A stretch of 37,852 nucleotides of DNA, from NCBI GenBank assembly GCA_902785065.1, contig CACZXH010000015.1:1-37852 (forward strand). The letters are read 5' to 3'. The notes below the pieces were generated by a model. The model saw only the letters and a program-made list of their open reading frames with translations. It searched no databases and had not been told where the DNA came from. Shown one piece after another: positions 1 through 7,771 of this stretch. The position numbers were made by a program, and so were the translations under genes. The DNA comes from an uncultured Bacteroidia bacterium. Its GTDB lineage: Bacteria; Bacteroidota; Bacteroidia; Bacteroidales; UBA932. The number at the start of each line of letters is the position of its first letter. The stretch's first letter is position 1.

Positions 1-27
1 CGCAAGGGCAAGAAGAATTCTTTTCAT
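1..27 (-). CDS. 5' end of a probable secreted-protein gene (partial)
   Basis: Only nine codons are inside the window. Reading leftwards from the ATG at 27, they encode MKRILLALA, which looks like the start of a signal peptide (two basic residues, then hydrophobic). It begins 17 bases after the gyrA stop codon, on the same strand, so it could be the next gene of a gyrA operon. In many Bacteroidales gyrA is followed by a TPR-repeat secreted protein, but nothing in these nine codons identifies the family, so that is only a guess. Confidence 0.4.
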
Positions 28-44
28 GATACTATAAGGTTAAT

Positions 45-2612
45 TTAGTTGTTGTTCTCTTCGGGTGCTTCCGGTGCCGGAGGCAGTTCCTGGTTCTCGG
101 CGGCCTGGGCTTCTTCGTCGTCGCTGTGGGCCACCACGGACACGGCGGCGATGGCGTCTCCTTCGCGGATGCTCACCAGCTTCACCCCCTGGGTGGCGCG
201 TCCCGCCACGCGGATGGTGGAAACCGGCATCCGGATCGTCATGCCCGACCGGTTGATGATCATCAGGTCGTCCTCGTCGCAGACGTTCTTGATAGCCACC
301 AGGGATCCGGTCTTCTCCGTGATATTGAGGGTGCGGACACCCTTCGCGCCACGGGCGGTCTGACGGTACTCCATCGGATCGGAGCGCTTACCGAATCCGT
401 TCTCCGAAACCACGAGAACCTGGCGGCTCTCCGCGCCTTCGGCCTCCGGATCCTGGCATACGACACCGATCACATAATCCCCTTCATCAAGATTAATGCC
501 ACGGACGCCGGTGGACGTGCGGCCGAGCGGCCGGGCCTCCCTTTCGTCGAAGCGGACGCAGCGTCCGCCATGGGCCGCGATCATGATGAAACAGCGACCG
601 TTCGTGAGGATTGCCTCGATGAGTTCGTCGTCCTCGCGGATGTTGATGGCGTTCACGCCGTTGGTCCTCGGACGGGAGTAGGCCTCCAGGGAAGTCTTCT
701 TCACGACGCCCTGGCGGGTGACCATCATGATGTAGTTGTTGTTGATGAAATCCTCGTCCTTGAGGGTCTTCACGTTCACGTAAGCCTTGATCTTGTCGTC
801 CGGGTCGATCATCAGGATGTTCTGGACGGCACGGCCCTTGGAGGCGCGGTTGCCTTCCGGGATCTCGTACACCTTCAGCCAGTGGCAGCGGCCCTTCTGG
901 GTGAACAGGAGGAGCGTCGAGTGGTTGTTGGCGATATAAATGTGCTCGATGAAGTCGGCGTCGCGGGTGGCGCTGGCCTTGATGCCCACGCCGCCACGGT
1001 TCTGCGTGCGGAACTCGGTGAGCGGGGTGCGCTTGATATAGCCGAGGTGGGAGATCGTGATGACCTGGTCCTCGTCGGAGTAGAAGTCCTCGGGGTTGAA
1101 CTCATCCTCGGAGAGGGTGATTTCGGTGCGGCGGGGATCGCCGTATTTTTCCTTGAGCTCCCGGGTCTCGTCCTTGACGATGCCCAACTGCAGCTCCACG
1201 CTGGCGAGGACCGCCTCGCAGTGCGCGATGAACTTCATCAGTTCGTCATACTCGTTCTGGAGCTTCTCGCGCTCCAGGCCGACGAGCTGACGCAGACGCA
1301 TGTTCACGATTTCGGTGGCCTGGATCTCGCTGAAGTCCCAGCGGTCCATCAGGATCTGGCGGGCTTCGTCGATGGAAGCGGCCTCGTAACGGATGACATG
1401 CACGATCTCGTCGATGATGTCCATCGCCTTGAGGAGGCCTTCTAGGATGTGGGCGCGCTTCTTTGCCTTGTCCAGCTCGAACTTCGTGCGGCGGACGACC
1501 ACCTCGTGGCGGAAGTCGACGAAGTTGCGGAGGATCTCCTTGAGGGAGAGGGTGCGCGGACGTCCCTTGACGAGGGCCACGTTGTTGAAGGAGAAACTCG
1601 ACTGCAGCGGGGTGTACTTGAACAGGGTGTTCAGCACGACGCCGGAGTTCACGCCCTGCTTGAGGCGGATGACCACGCGGATACCCTCGCGGGAACTTTC
1701 GTCATTGATGTAGGAAATGCCTTCGATCTTCTTGTCGTCGGCCATCTGCGCGATCTTCTCGATCATCTCGCGCTTGTTCACCATATAGGGAATCTCGGTG
1801 ACGACGATGGTCTCGTGTCCCTTATCGTCCACCTCGATTTCCGTCTTGGAGCGCACCACGACGCGGCCGCGGCCGGTCTCATAGGCTTCCTTGATGCCGC
1901 TGCGGCCCATGACGATGCCGCCGGTCGGGAAGTCGGGACCCTTGATGTACTGCATCAGTTCGTCCGTGGTGATCTCGGGGTTGTCGATATAGGCGCAGAT
2001 CGCGTCGCAGCATTCGCCCAGGTTGTGCGGGGCCATGTTCGTGGCCATGCCGACGGCAATGCCGGACGCGCCGTTCAGCAGGAGCAGCGGAGCCTTCGTG
2101 GGAAGGACCGTCGGTTCCTGGAGGGTGTCATCGAAGTTCAGGTCCATGTCGACAGTGTCCTTGTCCATGTCGGCGAGGACGTCCTCGGACATCTTCTCGA
2201 GCTTGGCCTCGGTGTAACGCATGGCGGCCGGGGAATCGCCGTCCATCGAACCGAAGTTGCCCTGACCCCACACCAGCGGGTAACGCTGGTTCCACCACTG
2301 GCCCAGACGGACCATCGCGTCGTATACGCTGGAGTCGCCGTGCGGGTGGTACTTACCCATCACGTCACCCACGATACGGGCGGATTTCTTGGTCTGGCCG
2401 TTATATCTGACACCCATTTCGTTCATACCGTAGAGCACGCGGCGCTGCACCGGCTTGAGGCCGTCCCGGGCGTCCGGAAGGGCGCGGGACACGATGACGG
2501 ACATCGAATAGTCGATGTACGCGGTGCGCATCTCGTGGTCGATCTCCACCGGCTGGATCAGCCCCGTCGACTGGGGCTCTTCCACCGGATTCTTCTCTTC
2601 GTTGTTGTCCAT
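45..2612 (-). CDS. gyrA: DNA gyrase subunit A
   Basis: GyrA is the DNA breakage-reunion subunit of gyrase (A2B2), which introduces negative supercoils using ATP hydrolysed by GyrB. The 855-residue protein has the standard length. The N-terminal topoisomerase IV/gyrase A domain carries the catalytic tyrosine in [10 protein letters not shown] (Tyr133). The quinolone-determining region [12 protein letters not shown] has Ser94 and Asp98, the residues typical of drug-susceptible enzymes. The C-terminal beta-pinwheel has the GyrA box as QNRGGVG, which separates it from ParC. The tail is acidic and proline/glutamate rich. It is divergent from the Clp ATPase gene, with its own consensus promoter at 2638-2668. 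GyrB is not in the window. Identification is secure. Confidence 0.98.
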   Translation of the reverse strand: MDNNEEKNPVEEPQSTGLIQPVEIDHEMRTAYIDYSMSVIVSRALPDARDGLKPVQRRVLYGMNEMGVRYNGQTKKSARIVGDVMGKYHPHGDSSVYDAMVRLGQWWNQRYPLVWGQGNFGSMDGDSPAAMRYTEAKLEKMSEDVLADMDKDTVDMDLNFDDTLQEPTVLPTKAPLLLLNGASGIAVGMATNMAPHNLGECCDAICAYIDNPEITTDELMQYIKGPDFPTGGIVMGRSGIKEAYETGRGRVVVRSKTEIEVDDKGHETIVVTEIPYMVNKREMIEKIAQMADDKKIEGISYINDESSREGIRVVIRLKQGVNSGVVLNTLFKYTPLQSSFSFNNVALVKGRPRTLSLKEILRNFVDFRHEVVVRRTKFELDKAKKRAHILEGLLKAMDIIDEIVHVIRYEAASIDEARQILMDRWDFSEIQATEIVNMRLRQLVGLEREKLQNEYDELMKFIAHCEAVLASVELQLGIVKDETRELKEKYGDPRRTEITLSEDEFNPEDFYSDEDQVITISHLGYIKRTPLTEFRTQNRGGVGIKASATRDADFIEHIYIANNHSTLLLFTQKGRCHWLKVYEIPEGNRASKGRAVQNILMIDPDDKIKAYVNVKTLKDEDFINNNYIMMVTRQGVVKKTSLEAYSRPRTNGVNAINIREDDELIEAILTNGRCFIMIAAHGGRCVRFDEREARPLGRTSTGVRGINLDEGDYVIGVVCQDPEAEGAESRQVLVVSENGFGKRSDPMEYRQTARGAKGVRTLNITEKTGSLVAIKNVCDEDDLMIINRSGMTIRMPVSTIRVAGRATQGVKLVSIREGDAIAAVSVVAHSDDEEAQAAENQELPPAPEAPEENNN

Positions 2613-2637
2613 GTTTTATAACCTATCTATAAACATG

Positions 2638-2668
2638 CAAATATAGCATTTTTTATTGATTCTTCAAA
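2638..2668 (-). promoter_or_regulatory. gyrA promoter (Bacteroidota type)
   Basis: On the minus strand a -33 element TTTG (2668-2665) is followed after 19 bases by the -7 element TATATTTG (2645-2638). The gyrA ATG lies 25 bases downstream. This is the best full match to the Bacteroidota sigma factor consensus in the window. Confidence 0.8.
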
Positions 2669-2704
2669 GACTGACAAATTGTCCGGAAGCGGTTTCCCGC
2701 ACGA

Positions 2705-2735
2705 TTGTTGATACCGGGGATTTTGCTTATCTTTG
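2705..2735 (+). promoter_or_regulatory. clp ATPase promoter, almost leaderless
   Basis: TTG (2705-2707), 20 bases, then TATCTTTG (2728-2735). Only six bases (CTCCCT) separate the -7 element from the ATG at 2742, so the transcript should have a leader of a few bases at most and no room for a ribosome binding site. Confidence 0.75.
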
Positions 2736-2741
2736 CTCCCT

Positions 2742-5078
2742 ATGATACAGATATCCGACCAACTGAACGGCATTATCAAATACGCCCGCGAAGAGGCGAT
2801 GCGCACCGGCAGCTACGGCATCGGCCCGGACCACCTCTTTCTCGGGATCATCCGCCACGTGGACAACACCGCCTTCCAGGTGCTGCAGGGGCTCGGCATC
2901 GAACCCGCCGAACTCAAATCCTTCATTGACGGCAGGATTTTCACCAACGAGACCATCCCCTACTCCGAGATCGACCACATCAACTTCTCCCGCCAGGCGC
3001 AGAACGTGCTGAGTATCACGGTTATGGAAGCCACCCGGCTGAAGAGCCCGGAGGCGGCCCCGCACCACCTCCTGCTCGCCCTGTGCCGCACCACGGACAG
3101 CTACGGCCAGGCCTTCCTCCGCAGCCGCGGGGTGGACTACGGCCGCATGCTCTCTTACATGGAGACCGAAGGCCTGCTGCAGGTCCAGAAACAGGAGCAG
3201 CAGCCCGCCGAGGGAGACAGCGAGGAGGAGACAGAAGACGGCGAGACCTCCAAGAAGAACGGCATCGACATCGAGGAATTCGGATACGACCTGACGAAAG
3301 CGGCCCGCGAAGGGAAGCTGGACCCGGTCGTGGGACGCGACATGGAGATCGCCCGCGTGATCGAGATCCTCGGGCGGCGCAAGAAGAACAACCCGATGCT
3401 CATCGGCGAGCCCGGCGTGGGCAAGTCGGCCATTGTGGAGGGCATTGCCCTCCGGATCGCCTCCGGGGACATTTCCCCCGCCCTGGCGAAGAAACGCATC
3501 CTGTCGCTGGACATCGCTTCGGTGGTGGCAGGCACCAAATACCGCGGCGACTTCGAGAAGCGCCTCAAGGCCATCATCAAGGAAGCCCAGTCGAACCCTG
3601 ACCTGATCCTGTTCATCGACGAGTTCCACACCATCGTGGGCGCCGGCGGCGCGTCGGGCAGCCTGGACGCGGCGAACATGCTCAAGCCGGCCCTCGCCCG
3701 CGGCGAACTCCAGTGCGTGGGCGCGACCACAATGGATGAGTTCACCAAGATCGTGGAGAAGGACGGCGCCCTGGACCGCCGCTTCCAGAAGATCGTCGTG
3801 GAGCCCACGGACGTACCGGAATCCATCGAGATCCTCCGCCACCTGAAACCCCATTACGAGGAGTTCCATCACATTTCCTACGCCGACGAGGCCGTGGAGG
3901 CCGCCGTCCGGCTCACCGACCGGTACCTCACCGACCGGGCCCTGCCGGACAAGGCCATCGACGCGATGGACGAGGCCGGCTCCATGGTGCGGCTCAACCT
4001 CGCCCGCAAAAAGGGCGGAGCCGATACCGTGACCGCCGAGGATATCGCCTCCGTCGTGTCCAAGATGACCGGCATCCCGGTGAACAAGGTCGCCGAGTCC
4101 GAGGGCAACCGCATCCTCCGGATGAAGAAGCGCCTCCAGGCCCGGATCATCGGGCAGGACGAGGCCATCGACACGGTCGTGCGGGCCATCCAGCGCGGCC
4201 GGGCGGGGCTCAAGGACCCGCACCGCCCCATCGGCACGTTCCTGTTCTTCGGCCCCACCGGCGTGGGCAAGACCCAGCTGGCGCGGTCCCTGGCCGAATA
4301 CCTGTTCGATTCGGAGGACAACATGGTCCGGATCGACATGAGCGAATACATGGAGAAGTTCTCCGTCTCCCGGCTCATTGGTGCGCCTCCGGGCTACGTG
4401 GGCTACGAGGAGGGCGGCCAGCTCTCGGAACGGGTGCGCCGCAAGCCCTATTGCGTCGTCCTGCTGGACGAGATCGAGAAAGCCCATCCCGATATCTTCA
4501 ACCTGCTCCTGCAGGTCATGGACGAGGGCCGGCTGACGGACAGCAACGGACGCGTGGTGGACTTCAAGAACACCATCGTCATCATGACCTCCAACGTGGG
4601 CAGCCGCGAAGTGGAGGAATATGGGAATGGAATCGGGTTTGCTACGGCCGGAAGAAAGGTGGAGGCGGACCGGAAGAACGTGGTCGCCAAGGCTGTCAAG
4701 AAGGCGTTCCCGCCGGAATTCATCAACCGGGTGGACGAGCAGGTCTACTTCAATTCCTTGTCCCGGGAGGATATCGAACGCATTATTGATATCGAGCTGA
4801 AGGGCCTGAAGAAGCGAGCGCTGGAGTCGGGCTACCGGATCACGGTCACCCCGTCAGCCAAGCGCTTCGTGGCCGAAGCGGGCTACGACCCCGCCTACGG
4901 GGCCAGGCCGCTGAAGCGGGCCATCACGAAATATATCGAGGATCCCGTCGCCGAATTCATCATCACCGACCGCATCCAGGTGTCCCACGCCAAGCAGGAG
5001 CTGGCGGACGTCCGGGAGGTCAAGGTGGGCCTGTCGGCGGACAAGGAGTCCATCGCCGTCTCCCTTAAAACTCCGTGA
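2742..5078 (+). CDS. clpC: Clp protease ATPase, ClpC/ClpA type lacking the M domain
   Basis: An AAA+ unfoldase that feeds proteins to ClpP. The 778 residues comprise a Clp N-domain (about 1-145), an acidic linker (150-172), AAA-1 with Walker A GEPGVGKS (222-229) and AAA-2 with Walker A GPTGVGKT (504-511). The IGF tripeptide at 631-633 is the loop that docks into ClpP, so it is a protease partner rather than a ClpB disaggregase. The coiled-coil middle domain that ClpC normally has after AAA-1 is absent: the chain runs from VRLNLARKKGG directly into the next segment, as in ClpA. The ATG at 2742 is chosen because the -7 promoter box ends at 2735; an upstream in-frame TTG lies inside that box. 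Naming it clpC rather than clpA is a judgement based on lineage. Confidence 0.9.
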   Translation: MIQISDQLNGIIKYAREEAMRTGSYGIGPDHLFLGIIRHVDNTAFQVLQGLGIEPAELKSFIDGRIFTNETIPYSEIDHINFSRQAQNVLSITVMEATRLKSPEAAPHHLLLALCRTTDSYGQAFLRSRGVDYGRMLSYMETEGLLQVQKQEQQPAEGDSEEETEDGETSKKNGIDIEEFGYDLTKAAREGKLDPVVGRDMEIARVIEILGRRKKNNPMLIGEPGVGKSAIVEGIALRIASGDISPALAKKRILSLDIASVVAGTKYRGDFEKRLKAIIKEAQSNPDLILFIDEFHTIVGAGGASGSLDAANMLKPALARGELQCVGATTMDEFTKIVEKDGALDRRFQKIVVEPTDVPESIEILRHLKPHYEEFHHISYADEAVEAAVRLTDRYLTDRALPDKAIDAMDEAGSMVRLNLARKKGGADTVTAEDIASVVSKMTGIPVNKVAESEGNRILRMKKRLQARIIGQDEAIDTVVRAIQRGRAGLKDPHRPIGTFLFFGPTGVGKTQLARSLAEYLFDSEDNMVRIDMSEYMEKFSVSRLIGAPPGYVGYEEGGQLSERVRRKPYCVVLLDEIEKAHPDIFNLLLQVMDEGRLTDSNGRVVDFKNTIVIMTSNVGSREVEEYGNGIGFATAGRKVEADRKNVVAKAVKKAFPPEFINRVDEQVYFNSLSREDIERIIDIELKGLKKRALESGYRITVTPSAKRFVAEAGYDPAYGARPLKRAITKYIEDPVAEFIITDRIQVSHAKQELADVREVKVGLSADKESIAVSLKTP

Positions 5079-5190
5079 CGCCTTCCACCTCGAGGCCGAG
5101 GTCGTCAATGAGGTCCTTGAGGGCCTGGAAGGAAACGTCGGAGGAGAGGAAGGAACCGAGGGCGTCGATGTTGTAATCTGTGTTTCTCAT
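5065..5190 (-). CDS. Small 41-residue protein, unknown function
   Basis: ATG at 5190, stop TAA at 5065, 41 codons. The protein begins MRNTDYNIDALGSFLSSD and ends DDLGLEVEGVTEF; it is acidic, soluble-looking, probably two short helices, with no recognised domain. Codons are the GC-ending ones favoured by neighbouring genes, and a TACCTTTG promoter element (5223-5216) lies 25 bases upstream. The last 14 bases overlap the 3' end of the clp ATPase gene, converging with it. I do not recognise the family. The promoter and codon use argue that it is real, but a 41-codon frame can arise by chance. Confidence 0.55.
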   Translation of the reverse strand: MRNTDYNIDALGSFLSSDVSFQALKDLIDDLGLEVEGVTEF

Positions 5191-5215
5191 GGCAGTACCG
5201 TTTTGTTTTCTGATA

Positions 5216-5223
5216 CAAAGGTA
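5216..5223 (-). promoter_or_regulatory. -7 element of the 41-residue gene
   Basis: TACCTTTG on the minus strand, 25 bases before the ATG at 5190. No convincing -33 TTG is found at 19-20 bases. Confidence 0.5.
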
Positions 5224-5253
5224 CGGCCACCTTGTGCCAAAATGCGGTACAAA

Positions 5254-5907
5254 ATGAAAAAATTAGTGATTTTTGACCTGGACGGGACCCTGTTGGACAC
5301 GATCGAGGACCTGGGGAACGCCACAAACCATGCCCTGCGCACGCTCGGGTTCCCCGAACGGCAGCGGGACGAATACTACAAACTGGTAGGCCGCGGCATT
5401 ACAAACCTGTTCAAGGGCGCCGTCCCGGCAGGCTGCGACACCCCGGAGACCATCGACCGGATGCGGGAACTGTTCCTGGCACATTATGGCGTCCATCTGT
5501 GCGACCGCACACACCCCTACCCCGGCATCCCGGAGCTCCTGGAACACATCACCGCCCGCGGCATCCGCATTGCCGTGGCGTCCAACAAGTATCAGGAAGG
5601 GGCGGAGACCGTTATCGGCCATTTCTTCGGACAGTACGCCTGGACCGCCGTCCTGGGCCAGCGGGAGGGCTTCCCCATCAAACCCGATCCGGGCATCGTG
5701 GAACTGTGCAGGCAAGCTGCGGACGTCGCAAAAGACGAGGTCCTGTACGTAGGCGATTCCAATGTGGACATGCAGACGGGCCTTGGCGCCGGGGTCGATA
5801 CCGTCGGCGTCACCTGGGGATTCCGTTCACGGGAAGAACTCGCCGCCTTCCAGCCCACCGCGCTGGTGGACACCCCGGCGGAACTGGAGGAACTGATCCT
5901 CCGCTAG
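5254..5907 (+). CDS. gph: HAD-superfamily phosphatase, phosphoglycolate phosphatase-like
   Basis: 217 residues with all HAD subclass I motifs: DLDGTL near residue 8 (nucleophile and acid aspartates), SNK (motif II), KPDP (motif III lysine) and GDSNVD (motif IV, Mg binding), with an alpha-helical cap between motifs I and II. It most resembles Gph-type phosphatases, which remove 2-phosphoglycolate formed during DNA repair, but HAD substrate specificity cannot be read from sequence. The start MKKLVIF at 5254 is preferred because the conserved fold begins there; an in-frame ATG at 5242 is possible. No clear TAnnTTTG is seen upstream. It ends three bases from the convergent uridine phosphorylase gene. 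Confidence 0.85.
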   Translation: MKKLVIFDLDGTLLDTIEDLGNATNHALRTLGFPERQRDEYYKLVGRGITNLFKGAVPAGCDTPETIDRMRELFLAHYGVHLCDRTHPYPGIPELLEHITARGIRIAVASNKYQEGAETVIGHFFGQYAWTAVLGQREGFPIKPDPGIVELCRQAADVAKDEVLYVGDSNVDMQTGLGAGVDTVGVTWGFRSREELAAFQPTALVDTPAELEELILR

Positions 5908-5910
5908 GCG

Positions 5911-6795
5911 CTAGAGCGTGGCCATCCGGTCCACCGCGATCTCCGCGAGCCGGCGGATGAACGGCTTGTAGTCCGGATTGGAGCTCTGGAGATAGCGGTT
6001 CGCAATGGCGCAGCACACGGTGCAGGCGTTATGGCCGAGCAGTGCGCAGAGGCCCGCCAGCGGGGCGCTTTCCATTTCGAAGTTCGTGATGCGCCGCTCC
6101 ATGCCGCCCGCTTCGAAGCGGAAGGACTCGATGCGTTCCAGCATGTCCGGCATCGCAAGCGGAATGCGGACGACGCGGCCCTGGGGGCCGTAGAAACCCG
6201 GCGCGGAAATCGTGACACCCGGGACGGTGACATCCTTCATCAGGTCGATGATCTTGTCCGACGCCTTCACGAAATAGGGCGACTGGAGGGTCTTTTCCCA
6301 GTCCATATGGGCCTTGAAGGCTTCCTCGACCTCGGGAATGGTGACCTTTTCTCGACCCGCATACCAGTTCATCACGCCGTCGAAGCCGACGGAATAGTGC
6401 GAGAGGATGTAGGAGCCCAGCGGAATGTCCGCGTGCAGGGCGCCGGAAGTGCCGATGCGGAGGATGTTCAGGGCCTTGTGCTCGGGCTTGACTTCGCGGG
6501 TGGCGAAATCGACGTTGGCCAGGGCGTCCAACTCGGTCATCACGATATCGATGTTGTCGGGGCCGATGCCATGGGAAAGGACGGTGATGCGCTTGCCGTG
6601 ACGGCGGCCGGTAATGGAGACGAACTCGCGGGAGGCGTGCCGGAATTCAATGTCCTCCAGCAGTTCGCCGATCATGTCGACGCGGCCGGGGTCGCCCACG
6701 AGGATGACGTTGTCGGCCAGTTCTTCGGGCTTGAGGTGGATGTGGAACACGGAGCCGTCGCCGTTGATGATGAGTTCGGATTCAGGGATTCTCAT
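5911..6795 (-). CDS. udp: Nucleoside phosphorylase, probably uridine phosphorylase
   Basis: 294 residues of the PNP/UDP phosphorylase family, which splits uridine with phosphate into uracil and ribose-1-phosphate for pyrimidine salvage. Visible signatures are VGDPGR (phosphate site), RIGTSGALHADIPLGS, and NFEMESAPLAGLCALLG, where the MES segment binds the ribose. The MES motif with an upstream F and the overall layout fit uridine phosphorylases of Bacteroidota better than purine enzymes. The start MRIPESEL at 6795 lies 26 bases after a TATATTTG element. It is divergent from the DUF4293 gene, with the two -7 boxes only 21 bases apart. Confidence 0.85.
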   Translation of the reverse strand: MRIPESELIINGDGSVFHIHLKPEELADNVILVGDPGRVDMIGELLEDIEFRHASREFVSITGRRHGKRITVLSHGIGPDNIDIVMTELDALANVDFATREVKPEHKALNILRIGTSGALHADIPLGSYILSHYSVGFDGVMNWYAGREKVTIPEVEEAFKAHMDWEKTLQSPYFVKASDKIIDLMKDVTVPGVTISAPGFYGPQGRVVRIPLAMPDMLERIESFRFEAGGMERRITNFEMESAPLAGLCALLGHNACTVCCAIANRYLQSSNPDYKPFIRRLAEIAVDRMATL

Positions 6796-6821
6796 GGCAA
6801 TTCGGATTATGCGGTAAAGTA

Positions 6822-6829
6822 CAAATATA
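6822..6829 (-). promoter_or_regulatory. -7 element of uridine phosphorylase gene
   Basis: TATATTTG on the minus strand, 26 bases upstream of the ATG at 6795. Confidence 0.7.
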
Positions 6830-6850
6830 GTTTTTTCCCCGGACAATTCC

Positions 6851-6858
6851 TATCTTTG
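6851..6858 (+). promoter_or_regulatory. -7 element of DUF4293 gene
   Basis: TATCTTTG, 17 bases upstream of the ATG at 6876. It is back to back with the uridine phosphorylase promoter. Confidence 0.7.
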
Positions 6859-6875
6859 CACAAATTTATCAACCT

Positions 6876-7322
6876 ATGTGGCAGCGCATCCAAACCTTAT
6901 ATCTGGCGGTCTCCGCCGTCCTTCTGTTTATCCTGTTCTTCAGTGACGCCTACGCCGTCTCGGCGCCCGAGGGGATGCAGTACGTAACTTACCTGCAGTT
7001 GCAGAAACCCTATTTCGGGATCCTGCTGGGCATCCTGTTCGCGATGACCGTCCTCGCGCTCATCACCTTCAAGGTCCGCATCCTTCAGATGCGCCTTGCT
7101 ACCCTCTCGGGGCTCGTCGCCCTGGGCATGACGGGCTGGCTGGCGTACCTCTACTTCACGGCACCGGAGGGTGTCGTCTTCCGCTGGACCGTCATCTTCC
7201 CGCTCATCGCGGCCATCTGCGATTTCCTCGCCGCGCGGGGCTGCTTCCAGGACCAGCTGATGGTCGAAAGCGCCTACCGCATCCGCGAATCTCGGAAACG
7301 GGACCGCAAAAAAAAGAAGTAA
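6876..7322 (+). CDS. DUF4293 family inner-membrane protein
   Basis: 148 residues starting MWQRIQTLYL, the typical opening of DUF4293, a family restricted to Bacteroidota. Four transmembrane helices are evident (about residues 7-25, 47-67, 75-94 and 106-123), followed by a very basic tail (RESRKRDRKKKK) expected in the cytoplasm. The function is unknown. The stop codon lies inside a perfect palindrome shared with the convergent fabZ gene, and the lysine tail is partly encoded by it. Confidence 0.85.
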   Translation: MWQRIQTLYLAVSAVLLFILFFSDAYAVSAPEGMQYVTYLQLQKPYFGILLGILFAMTVLALITFKVRILQMRLATLSGLVALGMTGWLAYLYFTAPEGVVFRWTVIFPLIAAICDFLAARGCFQDQLMVESAYRIRESRKRDRKKKK

Positions 7323-7343
7323 ACCGGCCGGTTTACTTCTTTT
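7312..7343. terminator. Bidirectional terminator, perfect 32-base palindrome
   Basis: The sequence AAAAGAAGTAAACCGG followed directly by its exact reverse complement gives a 16-bp stem with A-runs on one side and T-runs on the other, so it can end transcription in both directions. It contains the stop codons of both convergent genes (TAA at 7320-7322, and 7335-7333 on the minus strand). Confidence 0.85.
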
Positions 7344-7770
7344 CAGTTTTCATCGGGTCGGGAATCACCGCGAACGTGAGTTTCCCGCGGCAGCATAGCT
7401 TGCCGCCTACTTCCAGTTTGGCCGAGCAGTGGAAGATGCCGGCCTTGTTCTCGTCGATCCGGCAGGTGACTTCGCACAGGTCGCCCGGGCGGACCGTGTT
7501 CTTGAACTTGACGTCGTCGATGCCGCGGTAGACGGCCAGGTTGCCCGGCAGCACCTCGAGCATCAGGCGGGTGCAGCTCTGGGCCATGATCTCGCAGAGG
7601 ATGACGCCCGGAACCATCGGGTTTCCGGGGAAATGGCCCCGGCAGAAGAATTCGTCGTCACGGATGCGATACTGACCGTGACCGGTCCCGTCCGGGTCCA
7701 TCCACACCTCGTCAATGAGGAGCATGGGTTCCCGGTGGGGAATATGCTGCATGATCTCTTCTCTGTTCAT
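7333..7770 (-). CDS. fabZ: 3-hydroxyacyl-ACP dehydratase (FabZ type)
   Basis: A 145-residue single hot-dog-fold enzyme that dehydrates 3-hydroxyacyl-ACP to trans-2-enoyl-ACP in fatty acid elongation. The catalytic pair is visible: His46 in CRGHFPGNPMVPG and Glu60 in VILCEIMAQ. The N-terminus MNREEIMQHIPHREPMLLID is the usual FabZ opening, and the ATG at 7770 is one base after the fabF stop, so the two genes are translationally coupled. It is the last gene of the fabF-fabZ unit. The gene could instead be called a FabA/FabZ-like dehydratase, but it lacks FabA isomerase features. Confidence 0.9.
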   Translation of the reverse strand: MNREEIMQHIPHREPMLLIDEVWMDPDGTGHGQYRIRDDEFFCRGHFPGNPMVPGVILCEIMAQSCTRLMLEVLPGNLAVYRGIDDVKFKNTVRPGDLCEVTCRIDENKAGIFHCSAKLEVGGKLCCRGKLTFAVIPDPMKTEKK

Positions 7771-7771
7771 C

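Noticed and set aside
2727-4487. A 586-codon open frame antisense to the clp ATPase, and similar long frames opposite gyrA (1449-2621), the ETF/acyl-CoA dehydrogenase operon (15244-17607) and the FKBP/MATE genes (25084-27366)
   Set aside because: They are mirror frames produced by GC-rich codon use of well-identified genes. Their translations show biased His/Val/Gly-rich composition, no domains, and no promoters of their own.
5901-5916. CGCTAGGCGCTAG repeat at the convergent ends of gph and udp as a terminator
   Set aside because: The repeat is short and contains CTAG only because both stop codons fall there; no stable stem or T-run is formed.
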